Assembly: GCA_036345935.2 (NCBI GenBank)
Contig: JADWOT020000001.1
Span: 35,342,876 to 35,406,875, forward strand
DNA length: 64,000 nucleotides
Direction: 5' to 3'
Origin: Taenia hydatigena
Lineage: Eukaryota > Platyhelminthes > Cestoda > Cyclophyllidea > Taeniidae
Part shown: positions 1-10,684 of the stretch, piece after piece
Numbering within the stretch: position 1 is the first letter of the stretch
Layout of the letters: every line of letters begins with the position of its first letter
The notes under the pieces: generated by a model
The model's database searches: none
Told to the model about the DNA's origin: nothing
Seen by the model: only the letters and a program-made list of their open reading frames with translations
Program-made: the position numbers and the translations under genes

Positions 1-983
1 AAAATATTATCTCATGACTGACATTTCCATCCTACTACCTTTGCACAATTCTAACCGTTTTTTCTACAAGAAATCCAATTTCGAAAATCGAGGCTACAGC
101 ATTACTTAAGCACTGGCTGTAATCAGAGCTACCCTGATCACACACTCGGGTGGAGCCAAATCAGACACTATTTCACATTTCTGCTAGATAATTTGTTTCC
201 TTCGCTGCTATAGTCACAACTTTCCCGAAAGCACCAGACCAGTCCCTGAAACTTCCTCCGTCAGCGACCATGAAATATGCACATTTCAAAGCATCGTCCC
301 TTACTACTGCGAAGGACCTATTCAATCGCTGTGAACAGCACCTAATCGCCACACTTCCTCATCCAACGACTTTTAAAGTGAAGACGACAGTCTCTCAAAA
401 GTAAGTACCGATTTGCCCTTTCTAGTGCCAAGTTAAGCTTTCGCATTAGTGAGGAACCAGCGTTCTCTCCCTCATTACAGTCGGTAAGATTAACATTTAC
501 ACCCTTAGATGCGTTTAAGCCTTTCCAACCATTAGTTCAACCGCAAATACTCACTACTGCTAGTACTTTAAGGCTGCAAAATACATTTCCATCTTTTCCT
601 CCAACACGTTCTACCTTTCAAGACACAAGGAACCTGACGACTTCAAAAAGAACACCTTACCAGCCGTGATTTCTCGCAGAAAAACCCGTATTTTGCATAA
701 ACATTGATATAACCTGCTACGAGCACATCACCTTTGGTTTGGTTTTGGCTACCTGCATAAGTCGTCACGATAGTGCTTGCATTTTAATGAGCAAGTTAAC
801 TGCATAGAGACTTTGCATGAATCCAAGAAAGGCACGAAACTTAATATGGATGATTTGACTTTTAAACCTACACAAAACACATTATCCGCAGCGAGTCTGT
901 AATAACTTGAAGTTCTTGTGTCGCCACGTGTTGCAGAAAGGCGAGACGCCATTATTAACACCTAATGAATGTAAAGGACTTAC

Positions 984-1050
984 GAAACTGTTGTTGCGAT
1001 AGGAATCGTTGGATGAAGGAACGAATGTCCTCACTGGTGATGTTCACGCA
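984..1050 (-). CDS. Candidate minus-strand exon fragment (copy A), unrecognised
   Basis: Read on the minus strand, a segment encoding roughly VNITSEDIRSFIQRFLSQQQ ends at a good splice donor, with GTAAGT occupying 983 down to 978. Copy C keeps the first part of this frame near 41806-41860 (ISGEDIRSFIQR). Copy B has a stop in the same frame near 14440. A second overlapping frame, rich in Ala, Gly and Val, ends in a stop in all three copies, so the coding frame is not settled. I do not recognise the protein. Exon status rests on the donor and partial conservation only. Confidence 0.25.
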
Positions 1051-2552
1051 TACGCAACAACAGCAGTGGCACCAGCCGCATTGGCGGAAGCAGGACACAG
1101 TGAGGAGACAAAGCATAGAAAGGCTGAGTCGCCCCTTAAGTCGGTCCAACCGCGTCCACCAACCGTCGATGTGCCGTGGAGTACCCACCATATCCCCATC
1201 CTCCAGGTAGGCCGGGAGAATTGCACCTGAAACACTGATATATAGCTCGGAAATAAATCTCCTCCTAAGAGCAAAACGTAGATCGCCAAGGGCACACCCA
1301 ATCCTCATGCCAACACGAGGGACCACCGGGAATCCACCCAAGCGTCATGCCACAGCATACAAGCCACCATCCCACCCCAACCCCAAACCCGATAGTAATT
1401 AGTCCAGGTGAGGTCGAAAACCACCTCAGCTTTCTGCCTTAGATGTTTTCCACGCAGTCTCTCCCACTTTATCCTTTTCAACTCCTTTTCCATCCGTTCT
1501 CACACCTAAGGCTAAGTTGCAATAGCAGTGGGAGTAGCACAACACCCGCCCCCGCCTCCCTCAATAGTTCGTGCCCAACACACCCAACAGTGGAGACCAA
1601 CTCACTTACTTACCTCCTCTGAACTGATGCATCACTACTTATCACCTATGCAGTCAGCAAAAAATCAACCTCCACCCTCCCACAGCAAATACATTTCCGT
1701 GCCTACGGAAACAAAACATGCCGCAGTTGCCACCAGTGGGCTCTAAGCCATTGCGCTTCCATTCGTTGTCGTCGTCGTAAGAGAACGTCTCCTTCACTCT
1801 TTCACACACCCTCGGCAGTGCTGCCCCAGCCTTTCCCCTCCTTCGTCGCCACCCACCCACTTACTCACCCAGCCGCCCATGCCCGCGAAGACAAACATAC
1901 GGAGGCATAATAGCAGTAGTAGACCCTGTCGTCCACGCCAACAGTCGCATCGCACAACCCAGACGGAGACGCCACCACCGCCACCGCTATCGCAAATCAC
2001 TCCAACATCTTGCAGTGCCTACCATTCCCCGCACACTCATCACATGTTACTTCACCATCACAACCACCAGGGTAAGTTTGTAGCATCTAAAAAGGAGAAA
2101 AAACTAAATAATGGAAAGACCGATGTGTGAGGCTCTAATGCGCTGCAAAGCCAACATTCACAAACATAACTACTAATAGGAAAAAAAGAAACACACAACT
2201 CAACAAGCAAACACTTAAGACTGCTACAAAGTACAGTCTGCGTGGTGACGCCAAAGCTTCCCACCCATGCCGTCAAAGCTGAGCAACCTACCATTCAGCC
2301 ATCACCGAGGCCCTCTACACAACATGTTTCACAGCAATGATCACATCAACACAAACAAGCAACCCCGGCCCTGCCCCCACTCCTCTGCCATCCATATGTG
2401 CTCCAACAACACGCATATCATAGTGATGAAAATAGCGCAGGTAAAGCAGATAAAGAACAGCACTTTCCCACCCAGCATATGAACGCACATTGATTCCATT
2501 ACTGCACACAAAAAGGGACAGCAACAACTCATTTACCACAATCCAATCTTAC

Positions 2553-2650
2553 CTGAGAAATATGTGAAGTGATAACAAAGGCAAGATTCGTGCCCATTAC
2601 TGCTGCAGCTTCTTCGTCTTCTTCAGTGTCTATTCCAGCACGAAAACGAG
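2553..2650 (-). CDS. Candidate minus-strand internal exon encoding an acidic segment (copy A)
   Basis: On the minus strand this 98-nt segment lies between an acceptor ending TTTAG (plus 2651-2655) and a donor GTAAGA (plus 2552-2547). It encodes about 32 residues, including AGIDTEEDEEAAAVMG and NLAFVITSHIS. Copy C keeps the same frame at about 43225-43320, with AGIDTEEEEAAAAM and NLAFVITSHI, and most changes there are conservative. Copy C has lost the acceptor AG. Copy B has a 2-nt deletion that breaks the frame near 15955. The Glu-run followed by Ala-run faintly recalls a serpin hinge, but no other serpin feature is visible, so no function is assigned. Confidence 0.35.
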
Positions 2651-4910
2651 CTAAATAATGCACAATAACATTTATGAATATAGTGAATACTTATTAGCAA
2701 AAAACAACAATGATAGGTCACCATGGCCTTAGCAATGTTAGAACTCCTCCCAACAAAATCTATCGTCATTAGAAAGCAAACAAATTACAAGTTGCCGAAA
2801 CAATCTTAACTTTCGCTTCAAGTGCCATACAGCGAAAAGTGCGCATGAGTAGGCATCGTAGTTGGAAGATAAAAGTCCCAACAGCCACATTATGAGACTT
2901 TTGCGTTTACTTTACCAAAGTTACACGTCCCTTCATCAAATTGGGCTTCATTCATAAAAACTCATTCTTACTAAAATAACAAACCGCTTAAAAACAGCCA
3001 AAGCAATCGTACTTAATCCAAAGAAGTGTTTTGCAGTAAAAAATTCAACGCAATCAGGCAGTGCAAATGGAAAACAAAAAGTTGTGACAGCAACTGCACC
3101 CATTTCTGGAACGGTTAGTCTAACAAATAAACTGAGAAATAAAGCAGATGCATGTATCTACACACACTTATAAAATGGGTGCTTAATCTCAAGAAACCAC
3201 CAAGCAAGTAATTGCTAAGCATTTCGTAGGGTTTTAGCACCTCTCCACAAAATTACGCCTTATTACTCAATTTCAAATGTCATTAAAAACAAACAACCCC
3301 ACAATCTGCTGCAACAGCCGCAATTTATCTCTACACACCGAAAAATGCACATGAGGAGACCTTGCAGTTGAGAAGTAGCCGTCAACATTCACAATAAGAG
3401 GCATTTGCTTCTACCCCAACAAGTATGTGTATAAAAGAAGAAAGTTGACATTTAAAGTACCTCACAACAACTGACTAACTAAAAATACTCGAAAGATACT
3501 CAATACTTACCGAGCTCCCAACTTTTAGCAGCGGATAAAGGCGCATTACTCCACAAAAATTATCCCCGTAAACGCGCACCACTTACGCGAGCCCCGCACA
3601 AATCCGATAAATCGGTTCGTAGTTCGTCCGGTAAAACAAACGAATTTTAAATATTTATGCATTTACGATGGGATTATAATTACGACAAATACTTAAAATT
3701 TCGACTTTCGCGTATAAGTTAAGTAGTAAACACACTAATTCCAATTCCCAAAGTGGGCAATACGAGAAAGTTGTTAATATTTGTATATCAGTAATATAAA
3801 TGTATAATAGTGATACTATTAGGTTTGCCAACAAGTCGTGAAAGTGGTTCAAACTACAGCGAGCAAGGTCGTATTGTCAAGTAGCTGTACACTTCAATTT
3901 GCTTCAAGCATTTGTTTTGTAGCAAAGTTCACATTCAAAACGAATAGACGGGTTGCTCGAATGGAGCAATGGACTGACCCTACCCACATGGTCTTGCATG
4001 TGTCAATCACCTTTACAAAAGATACGCATTTCTACGAAGTTCCGTTGAACGTCTTCTTGGCTGGTGGGGTGTAAGCTACGTTTTGAGTTGGCAATTTGCA
4101 GTTACGATGCCTGCGCATCTCACTACACGTAGACGCGGTGGCACAGTAGCCAACTTCTTACTTACTTCCTGATTCAAGTAACGATTTCGTAATTGCTTCC
4201 TGATTTGAGCATCAGTCGCATTGGCAGCTGTTCCATTCAGTGGAGTGCTACCTGACCTTCTACCTCGTGTGGTAGCTGTCATGACATGACTTGTAATTGT
4301 CTGAACTTGCCTGATCTGCCAATAACCCAAATGCAATTGTGAAAACTAATTCGATTTTGCTAAGATAGTTGATCGTGGCAAGTTAACAGGATTACTTTTG
4401 TGTGAATTGATCTAAACTGTTTGATTGCCTCTGTCAGGGGACAAGAGAGGGCTAAGAGTGCATGAGACATGTTTACAGAGCCACAGATAATGTTAGGGCT
4501 AATAATCGCATCCATAATCTTCCGCTCTTGTGAGTTTGTCATTGCGGTCCCTCCTCCTCCTCCTCCTTTTCCTATTTCCCCTCTGCCTCATAATCCCACT
4601 TCCGAGTCAGCTCCCTATTGTGGGGTTCGAAGGCTCCCTTGAAGGCGAACGAAGGCAAAATATCAGGGTAGAATGCATATATTCAACAAAGAGAAGAAAA
4701 TGGGTTGCCGGAACACCTTTTACCGATGACTGCATCATCTCATACTTTATCGCTGACTTTTTGTTCCTTCACTCCTCTTATTGCATTACCACCGGACATG
4801 ATCCATGAAGACCCCTCAATTCTGCTTTTAGCTTTCGTATTGTCCAAACCACCCTCGAAGCCTAACAACATGTCACTTAGTGTGCTTCAATCTGTCTACA
4901 TTAACTACAG

Positions 4911-5486
4911 CTATTTAAGCGTCAAAACTCTCTTGGTCCAGATCGTCCGCAAAGCCTCACATTTCTCTGTCATTTACGACCAGTCTGCTTCACTCATTGC
5001 ACGCTGTCACGTGCATTTCAAATTTTCATCTTCGATCCAACGATCGATGTGCTGTCAAGCGCATCGTCACCAGTTTCATATTTCCGTGATTCACTCGCGA
5101 TGTTGTCGAAAGAAGGAGTGTTCTACGCCGTATTCCTGCTCGCGTATGTGAGCATCGCACTGCTCAATTTGAGCAGCAGTGCACTGAACCTACTCACATG
5201 GTTTTACATGTGGGGAATCGTTGGATTCGCCGGAACCCTTGTCGACTGTATGTGTCTCCATTTCGCTAATAAATCTGCTGCCTTGTAGATGTGACAAGGA
5301 AGGAAGGTGGTGCGGGGGAGCGCCACCGGCGCTCAGTTGGTGTTGAGGCAAGACCCCATGGGCGCCACCACCGAAGATTGCCACCGGCCTCAGTGGACCG
5401 GGAGACAACCAGCTTTGCAATCTCTTCCCTTCGTGACGAGGAGGTTACACCGGCCACTGGGGCCGTGTGTCCAGGCACCGACCCAA
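4911..5486 (+). pseudogene. Membrane-protein-like gene, two exons joined by a 41-nt intron (copy A)
   Basis: Exon 1 is 4911-5247 and follows an acceptor ending ACTACAG. The intron is 5248-5288 (GTATGT..TTGTAG) and exon 2 is 5289-5486, ending at GTACGT. The frame is open across both exons. It encodes a segment with FDPTIDVLSSASSP, then hydrophobic stretches around GVFYAVFLLAYVSIALL and LNLLTWFYMWGIVGFAGTL, then a basic Arg/His-rich tail from exon 2. The family is not recognised. Copy C has the same exon structure, a 41-nt intron at the same place and a length difference of exactly 3 nt in exon 1, which argues for past coding constraint. The next likely exon (about 5551-5650) does not join in frame, and upstream exons are uncertain. 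This copy is therefore called a probable pseudogene or partial gene. Confidence 0.5.
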
Positions 5487-5719
5487 GTACGTCTCGCTCC
5501 CTTCTTTCCCTCCTTCTCAGCCTCCGTATACTGATCAAATCACTTTGTAGGAGTTACATAGCGGCTCTGGATCAAGACATACTTCATGCTACTCTGCTCA
5601 ATCACTTGGTCCATAATTACGTGCAGACTCAGCATACGTCTTTCAGCTGACTTGCTCTCATTATTTGGGCAGCTAGCAGTAGCATTAGCGCTATTTCCAC
5701 TTTAAAGCACTTAATTTAC

Positions 5720-5950
5720 AGGCATTATCCACGCGATATGGTCTTGTTCCATCTTTTAGCTGAGCGCTGGTGGCGGGAGTGGAATGCTCAGCACCCCCGT
5801 AAGCTCTCCATACTCATACGCTCTCCTCCTCCTCATTGCTCATCCTCACCCTTCTCTTTTTCACTTAATCTTTTAGGGCCAAAACACCAACCCGGAGTAA
5901 GAAGAGGACGCGCAGGAAGATGGCGCATCTTCTGCTGTTTAAGTTGTTAG
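5720..5950 (+). pseudogene. Probable 3' exons of the copy A membrane-protein-like gene
   Basis: After an acceptor TTTACAG (ending 5720), an exon-like segment encodes MVLFHLLAERWWREWNAQHP and ends at a donor GTAAGC (5798). A 78-nt pyrimidine-rich intron ends in TTTTAG, and a last segment rich in Arg and Gly reaches a stop at 5948-5950. In copy C the matching exon (about 46423-46502) carries an in-frame TAG and TGA, and the donor GT has become CT, so that copy is dead. The frame also reads through the proposed intron in copy A, so splicing is not proven. How this links to the exons ending at 5486 is unclear. Confidence 0.35.
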
Positions 5951-6839
5951 GGATCCTTTGCCTTGTTTCTTTTTCTTCTCTCCCTATCCCTCCTCCCCAC
6001 ACCCCATAGCATGATTGTATCGTTCTAACACAGATTTGTCATGGCAATGCCTTCTTTTCGCTTTCTATGTGGGCAGAATTGGATGAAAGATAATTAGAAA
6101 AGCACTGGTCGCTCGGGTTTATGAGTGGGTGGGCGAGATGCCACCACTTCAACTACAAGGCATTATTCAGATGTTGGTCAGCAATGCCAATTTTAGTGAG
6201 TCATGAGTAAAGAAGGCGGCCAGTAATCCAGCTATCGACTATGCAATACACTTTCCGCAATGGAAATATATGATGGACATACGCACGCCCGAAGTGCTCT
6301 TCTCTGCTCACGTCTCTCCTCGCCTCTCTGCTTCCACATTGTCTGCCCTGCCATTCCAATGCTGCACACTTCGCATGGAGGCGTCGAAACAACACCAGCG
6401 ACAGGATGAACTAGTGTGGTTGGCCAATCACCAAATGCTCACATACGCAGAGGTGTGGCTGACTCCCCAGTCTTACATGCACATTTCTTTCATCGCATCA
6501 TTTTTCTTTCCAGTTAATGCTCCATCATTAGGTGCAAAAGTCAAGTCTTTAGTGATGTATGGTCGGTTTGGGTGGGATAGTGTGCCGCAGCACAGCGATG
6601 ACCATAACGCACTACTTCTCGTACGCAACGATCGGCAAGAGTAGTCCCTCCTACACTGCAACACATCTGCTACGGCCTAATAACGAATGCAAACAAGTCT
6701 GACGAAGTCATTTGCACGAAATGCATTTCAGCGCGCTGTGAGTAGTCGGGATTCGAGTTTGCTTCATTGAGTCCATGCAAGATGGCAATGCAAATTTTGT
6801 AACAGAGCAACTCATGTATGCTGGTACCTCTTTACATTA

Positions 6840-7300
6840 GCCACGACTGTAGTACTTTGTTTGTTGGAACTACCGGTCTCGGTCAAGGTAACAGAGATGG
6901 CCGTACTTCCCTACCTGCGTGGGCTAGCCTCCGGGCCATGGCAGTTGGTCACTGGACTGTAATTGTTTAACTACTCTGCGCGCAGGGAAAAAAGAGCGAC
7001 CTCATCGTTGGGTTGCGGTGGTACGAAGGGGAGATATTGCGAAACTGGTCGTCTCCCGGTCCACTGAGGCCGATGGCAGCTTTCGTTGGTGGTGTCCACA
7101 GGGTCTCGCCTTAACTCCAACTGAGCGCCGGTGGTGCTTCTCCACCTCGCCTTCCCTCCTTGTCACATCTACTAGGCAGCGGATTGATTAGCGAAATGGG
7201 CACACTTACAGTTGACATCGGACTTGAGGAATGCAACCATTCTTCGAAGGTAGGCCTAAGCGATAAGGCCAATTGTATTGCTCAAATTGGGAAGTGCAAA
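6840..7300 (-). repeat. Inverted fragment F of the duplication family, with the 41-nt intron preserved
   Basis: About 7015-7220 is the reverse complement of copy A 5240-5430 and copy C 45945-46140. On the minus strand a donor GTAAGT starts at 7209 and an acceptor ends at 7169, giving an intron of 41 nt, the same length as in copies A and C. The downstream exon on this strand matches the Arg/His-rich exon 2 but is truncated near 7015. The neighbouring 6847-6940 matches the reverse complement of 17240-17335 in copy B. This is a relic, not an intact gene. Confidence 0.6.
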
Positions 7301-7494
7301 GCTCTTCAATTACAGAAAAGGAGGCAAAGCTGCTCATGTGATTAGCGAATCACAATATGTTGCGCGTGGATGCTGTTACACTGACAACTCCCTTCGATGT
7401 CCCCAAAAAACGTATGTGGAAGAAAGGGGAAGAAGATCTAGGACGTCCCAAACGAAGTCGCCACTCATAACGTTAACCTTGACCGTGCGCCGAT

Positions 7495-7720
7495 TACCTT
7501 TGCGAAAGATACACGTTTTAACAAATTGCTCTGCTACATTTTGAGTTGGCACTTCTTAGTTGCTATGTCTGTACATCCTGGTGTACGTGGACGTAGTGGC
7601 ACAGTTGCTAACTTTAGAATTACCACCTGATTTGTACATCAATCACATCGACAGTTGTTCCATTCAGTGGGATGTCACTACGCTCTCTACCTCCTTGTGA
7701 TAGCTGGCATGAAATGAAGG
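7495..7720 (+). repeat. Short direct fragment of the duplication family
   Basis: This stretch resembles copy A 4016-4260 and the matching parts of copies B (17530-17740) and C (44600-44830), including shared blocks around CTACGTTTTGAGTTGGCA and GGCACAGT. It is much diverged and truncated at both ends. No gene is supported in it. Confidence 0.5.
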
Positions 7721-8611
7721 CTAAACAATGAGTTTGTAGCTGTTGAGCAGCGGATCATGTAAAGCCCACAAATTTCAGGTTAATGAACCTTGACGACTTA
7801 GCAGCTCTACACTTGCAAGCTTACGAACACGAAACGACACACCCTGCTCGACCTCCATCTCCAGTTTCTGCTACTGCATGCAAACCGACATATCGTCCTT
7901 TCGTCTGCTCCCTCATTTCCCACTCACCTTAGTAATACACCTTCTGTTTGACTTTTCTCATTCTTTGTACACTGTAACAGTCTGGTTCTCGTCGTTGCGC
8001 AAGTTGTTGAGTGACTGAGCAGTCGAACCATCCACCTGACCGACAGCTCTGATGGGGCTCATCCCTTGGTACTGTAGGCAGTTAGCAGCTATTCCACACT
8101 ACCTACATTTTCTGTGGTGCATAGACAGACCTTCACTTCTACTGGTTGGTTGCGTCCATTACGATCCAATAGTTGAGCGTGACTGTGTGGCTCCCAACAA
8201 TCCACTAGTCACTCATCCGCCTGGGTACGATTCCTTTGTAGGCGGAAGTAGGTGCGCTCCTCCCATGGCAGTGGATCTCATTCCCGGTGTCTCGCCAAAG
8301 CCACTATGGGGACAATATCTGTGTGCATGGTTTCCTAAGACTTTGACGTTGGCGTAGCCCAAACACAGAAATATCGTCGACATCTCTAGCTAAAAAGTCG
8401 GATTACTTGGAGCCCTTTTCTCCCAATTTTTCACATGAGCCCTTCGGATGCACCTATACACGCTTGATTGTGTGGCTCCATTCAATAATTCCCATTATCT
8501 CCTACGCATTTTGGAAGTTAGCTTTGCCGCAACGAGATCACTAATTCCCTCGCTCACCTCGATGCGCTTTATATGGCACACGTTGAGTCCCGACTTTATA
8601 TAAAAGCAGGC
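7721..8611. other. Stretch without a supported gene
   Basis: The longest frame is 8052-8357 (+, 101 codons). It has no recognisable motif, no conserved partner in the other copies and no convincing splice context. Nothing else was seen. Confidence 0.4.
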
Positions 8612-9752
8612 TTTGCAAAGTGCTTAAATTTTTACATTCAGAGGAGTACTAAGACCTTCACAAGTGAAAATGCAATGACTTGTCATTGACTCTAGCGTTT
8701 TATTTACGCAATCATATTTGTACCTCTACGGGGCAGAGGAAAACTCATGAGGACTACGTTTTTTTGCTCAAAAGAAGCTAGCTTGGGTGACGTCAGATAA
8801 AGTCTTATTAAAAATCGTAAAAGAATAGCAAAATGTTTATGTAAGTGGCTTTGCGCTTGTCAAACTTAGCTTTTGTTTCGATATTGAAAAGGCGGTGTTC
8901 AGGACAATCCCTTGCGACGCAAGGTAACTTAGTACTTGATACAAAATCGCACCCAGACCTCATTTACCATGAATTAGGTTGCTCTGTCGACTTACAACAA
9001 TGATGTTGGGTGTTTGTTGTGAGATTAGAACTAAGATGATTTGACGCAGACCCCAAAATGCCGATCCAGGTATCCCCTAAGGCGACCGTAAATCTCTCCT
9101 CGACTAACCGCCATCTGATTTGCTGGTCAATAGCCAATGGAAAGTGACGAGTTCCAGGAGGTTTTCATGTCCACAAACTAGCCTACACAGCTGTAAGTAA
9201 ACACCGGATTTTTGTGGGAATAAGTCTAATTTTATGTTCCATTTCTTTTAAATAGCCATATTTCTTGTTGACCCTTAATAGACTTCTCGAATCACTGATT
9301 GGATGGGTGGTAGCCAATGGTACAATTGCAGGATAGACCTGTCATAAGAATAGTTATTTTTGATTTTTTGCATAGCAGCTCGACTGATTAAAAAACGAGC
9401 ATTAGATGGTCACATAAGACCAATAAGATTCTAGGCTATGGAGGACTTTTGTCTGATTTTCTGGAAGAGCTCTCATGTATGCATGTTATAATGAACTTGT
9501 AATCAAGGTTCTACTCATTCCAGTTATGCAGTGACATTCCTCAGAGACCATTCTCGTTTCGGTAAGCCTGCTCCGTCTTTGCGGTTGATACTACCTCAGA
9601 GCGCTGATTTTAAATGCGTCAAATACGCTTGCTTAACCGATCTCGATTCCTACGCACTTTCGGAGATTGTTGTGGACACTTTCGGTCAGCAGTTGCTCTT
9701 CCATGATTGAACTGGCGACCTCCGTTCGTCAACCGAGAGTTCTTACACGTGA
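8612..9752. repeat. Segmental duplication copy B, left part
   Basis: This aligns with copy D 61669-62817 in the same orientation. Shared landmarks include GAAGCTAGCTTGGG (8775 and 61830) and the terminal exon described separately. The match stops abruptly at TTCTTACACGTGA in both copies. In copy D the first reading frame (61578-61856) is open, whereas copy B has a TGA and a TAG near 8690, so this part of copy B is decayed. Confidence 0.8.
9545..9710 (+). CDS. Candidate 166-nt terminal exon (copy B), unrecognised protein
   Basis: The exon follows an acceptor ATTCCTCAG and runs to a TGA at 9708-9710. It encodes a C-terminal segment containing PAPSLRLILPQSADFKCVKY and ending TFGQQLLFHD. Copy D (62611-62776) has an acceptor at the same place, the same 166-nt length and phase, the same stop and no internal stops despite many substitutions. 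This pattern suggests a real terminal exon, at least ancestrally. I do not recognise the family. Upstream exons were not identified, and copy B has stops in the frame near 8690 that may belong to the same gene. Confidence 0.45.
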
Positions 9753-10332
9753 GTTGATGATTTCCTGTGACAGACAAGATTCAACAGTCTCACAAAAGCC
9801 ATTATACTTGGTGACAATACCCAAGTCAGCTTAACCTAAGAATCTTAAGATGTGATGAATGTGGACTCAGGAAGATCCATTCTGGTGAGCACTTTCGATC
9901 CTGACCATGAGAGCGTTAAGCAAGAGATGTGAATTGCCATGAGTTTGGAATGGTGGATGCAGAATGGATTATTAATTTGTTGATGAAGGGAACAGGAATG
10001 CGTGCATTTGGAGTGCTGGTAAGAGTAGTCAGGTGGTGGTAGTGGGGCAAACTTCTCTGCCGACCTTTCATGTCACGCAGTCTATCTATCGGCGACCATC
10101 ATCATCATCATTCAATCAAGTACTGGGATTCAATGCATTCAATCACGAGTTTAATTACCCCTCTCGTGTGCCATTGTGTTAAAGGCATTAAATGGAATAG
10201 ACTTAATCGGAATCGAGACTAATTCCGCATTCCATTTCAAGTGCAGTTTCAGGCACCATGTCAGATGTGTCACACTGACAAGACCGAAGGAATTGGGGGG
10301 GCATCAACCCCACCTCCCATGCCGCCCCTGTC

Positions 10333-10545
10333 TCCTTCCTTCCTTCCTTCCTTCCTTCCTTCCTTCCTTCCTTCCTTCCTTCCTTCCTTCCTTCCTTCCT
10401 TCCTTCCTTCCTTCCTTCCTTCCTTCCTTCCTTCCTTCCTTCCTTCCTTCCTTCCTTCCTTCCTTCCTTCCTTCCTTCCTTCCTTCCTTTCTTCCTTCCT
10501 TCCTTCCTTCCTTCCTTCCTTCCTTCCTTCTTTCCTTCCCTCCCT
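10333..10545. repeat. (CCTT)n microsatellite, about 210 bp
   Basis: A near-pure run of the tetranucleotide CCTT is broken by a few single-base changes near 10488 and 10530-10540. It gives spurious long frames on both strands (Leu-Pro-Ser-Phe type on plus, Lys-Glu-Gly-Arg type on minus) that are not genes. The tract is strictly pyrimidine on one strand. Confidence 0.98.
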
Positions 10546-10642
10546 CTTAACCACTTGCCAAGGGGAGGCGTACTTTACTACACCACCTCCACCCAGTCAC
10601 TTGCACACCGGCACATTGAGACCACGAATAAGGAAAGACTTG

Positions 10643-10684
10643 TAATAATAATAAGGACAATAATAATAATAATAATAATAATAG
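10643..10684. repeat. (AAT)n microsatellite
   Basis: Two runs of AAT repeats are separated by a short AAGGAC interruption. This is a simple repeat. Confidence 0.9.

Larger units (their letters stand above)
1..6560. repeat. Segmental duplication family, copy A (left-truncated by the window edge)
   Basis: The first bases align with position 13446 of copy B and about 63797 of copy D, so the window opens inside a repeat unit. Similarity to copy C (41810-47260) runs from about 965 to about 6560, with many substitutions and small indels. The unit carries candidate minus-strand exons in its left half and plus-strand exons of a membrane-protein-like gene in its right half (separate entries). No transposase, reverse transcriptase, target-site duplication or terminal repeat was seen, so this looks like duplicated host sequence rather than an autonomous transposon. 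That is inference from by-eye alignment. Confidence 0.85.

Noticed and set aside
2040..2095. Minus-strand Cys-rich segment (CDECAGNG-like in A, CDGCGGEVICDEC-like in B) resembling a zinc knuckle
   Set aside because: The Cys pattern changes between copies, indels and stops follow at once, and copy C loses key Cys residues. Probably chance.
2553..2650. Serpin hinge-like EEAAA text
   Set aside because: No other serpin signature was found before or after it, and the spacing to any following exon does not fit.
10176..10645. Long overlapping frames on both strands encoding Leu-Pro-Ser-Phe or Lys-Glu-Gly-Arg repeats
   Set aside because: They are a direct reading of the CCTT microsatellite, which is open in several frames by construction.
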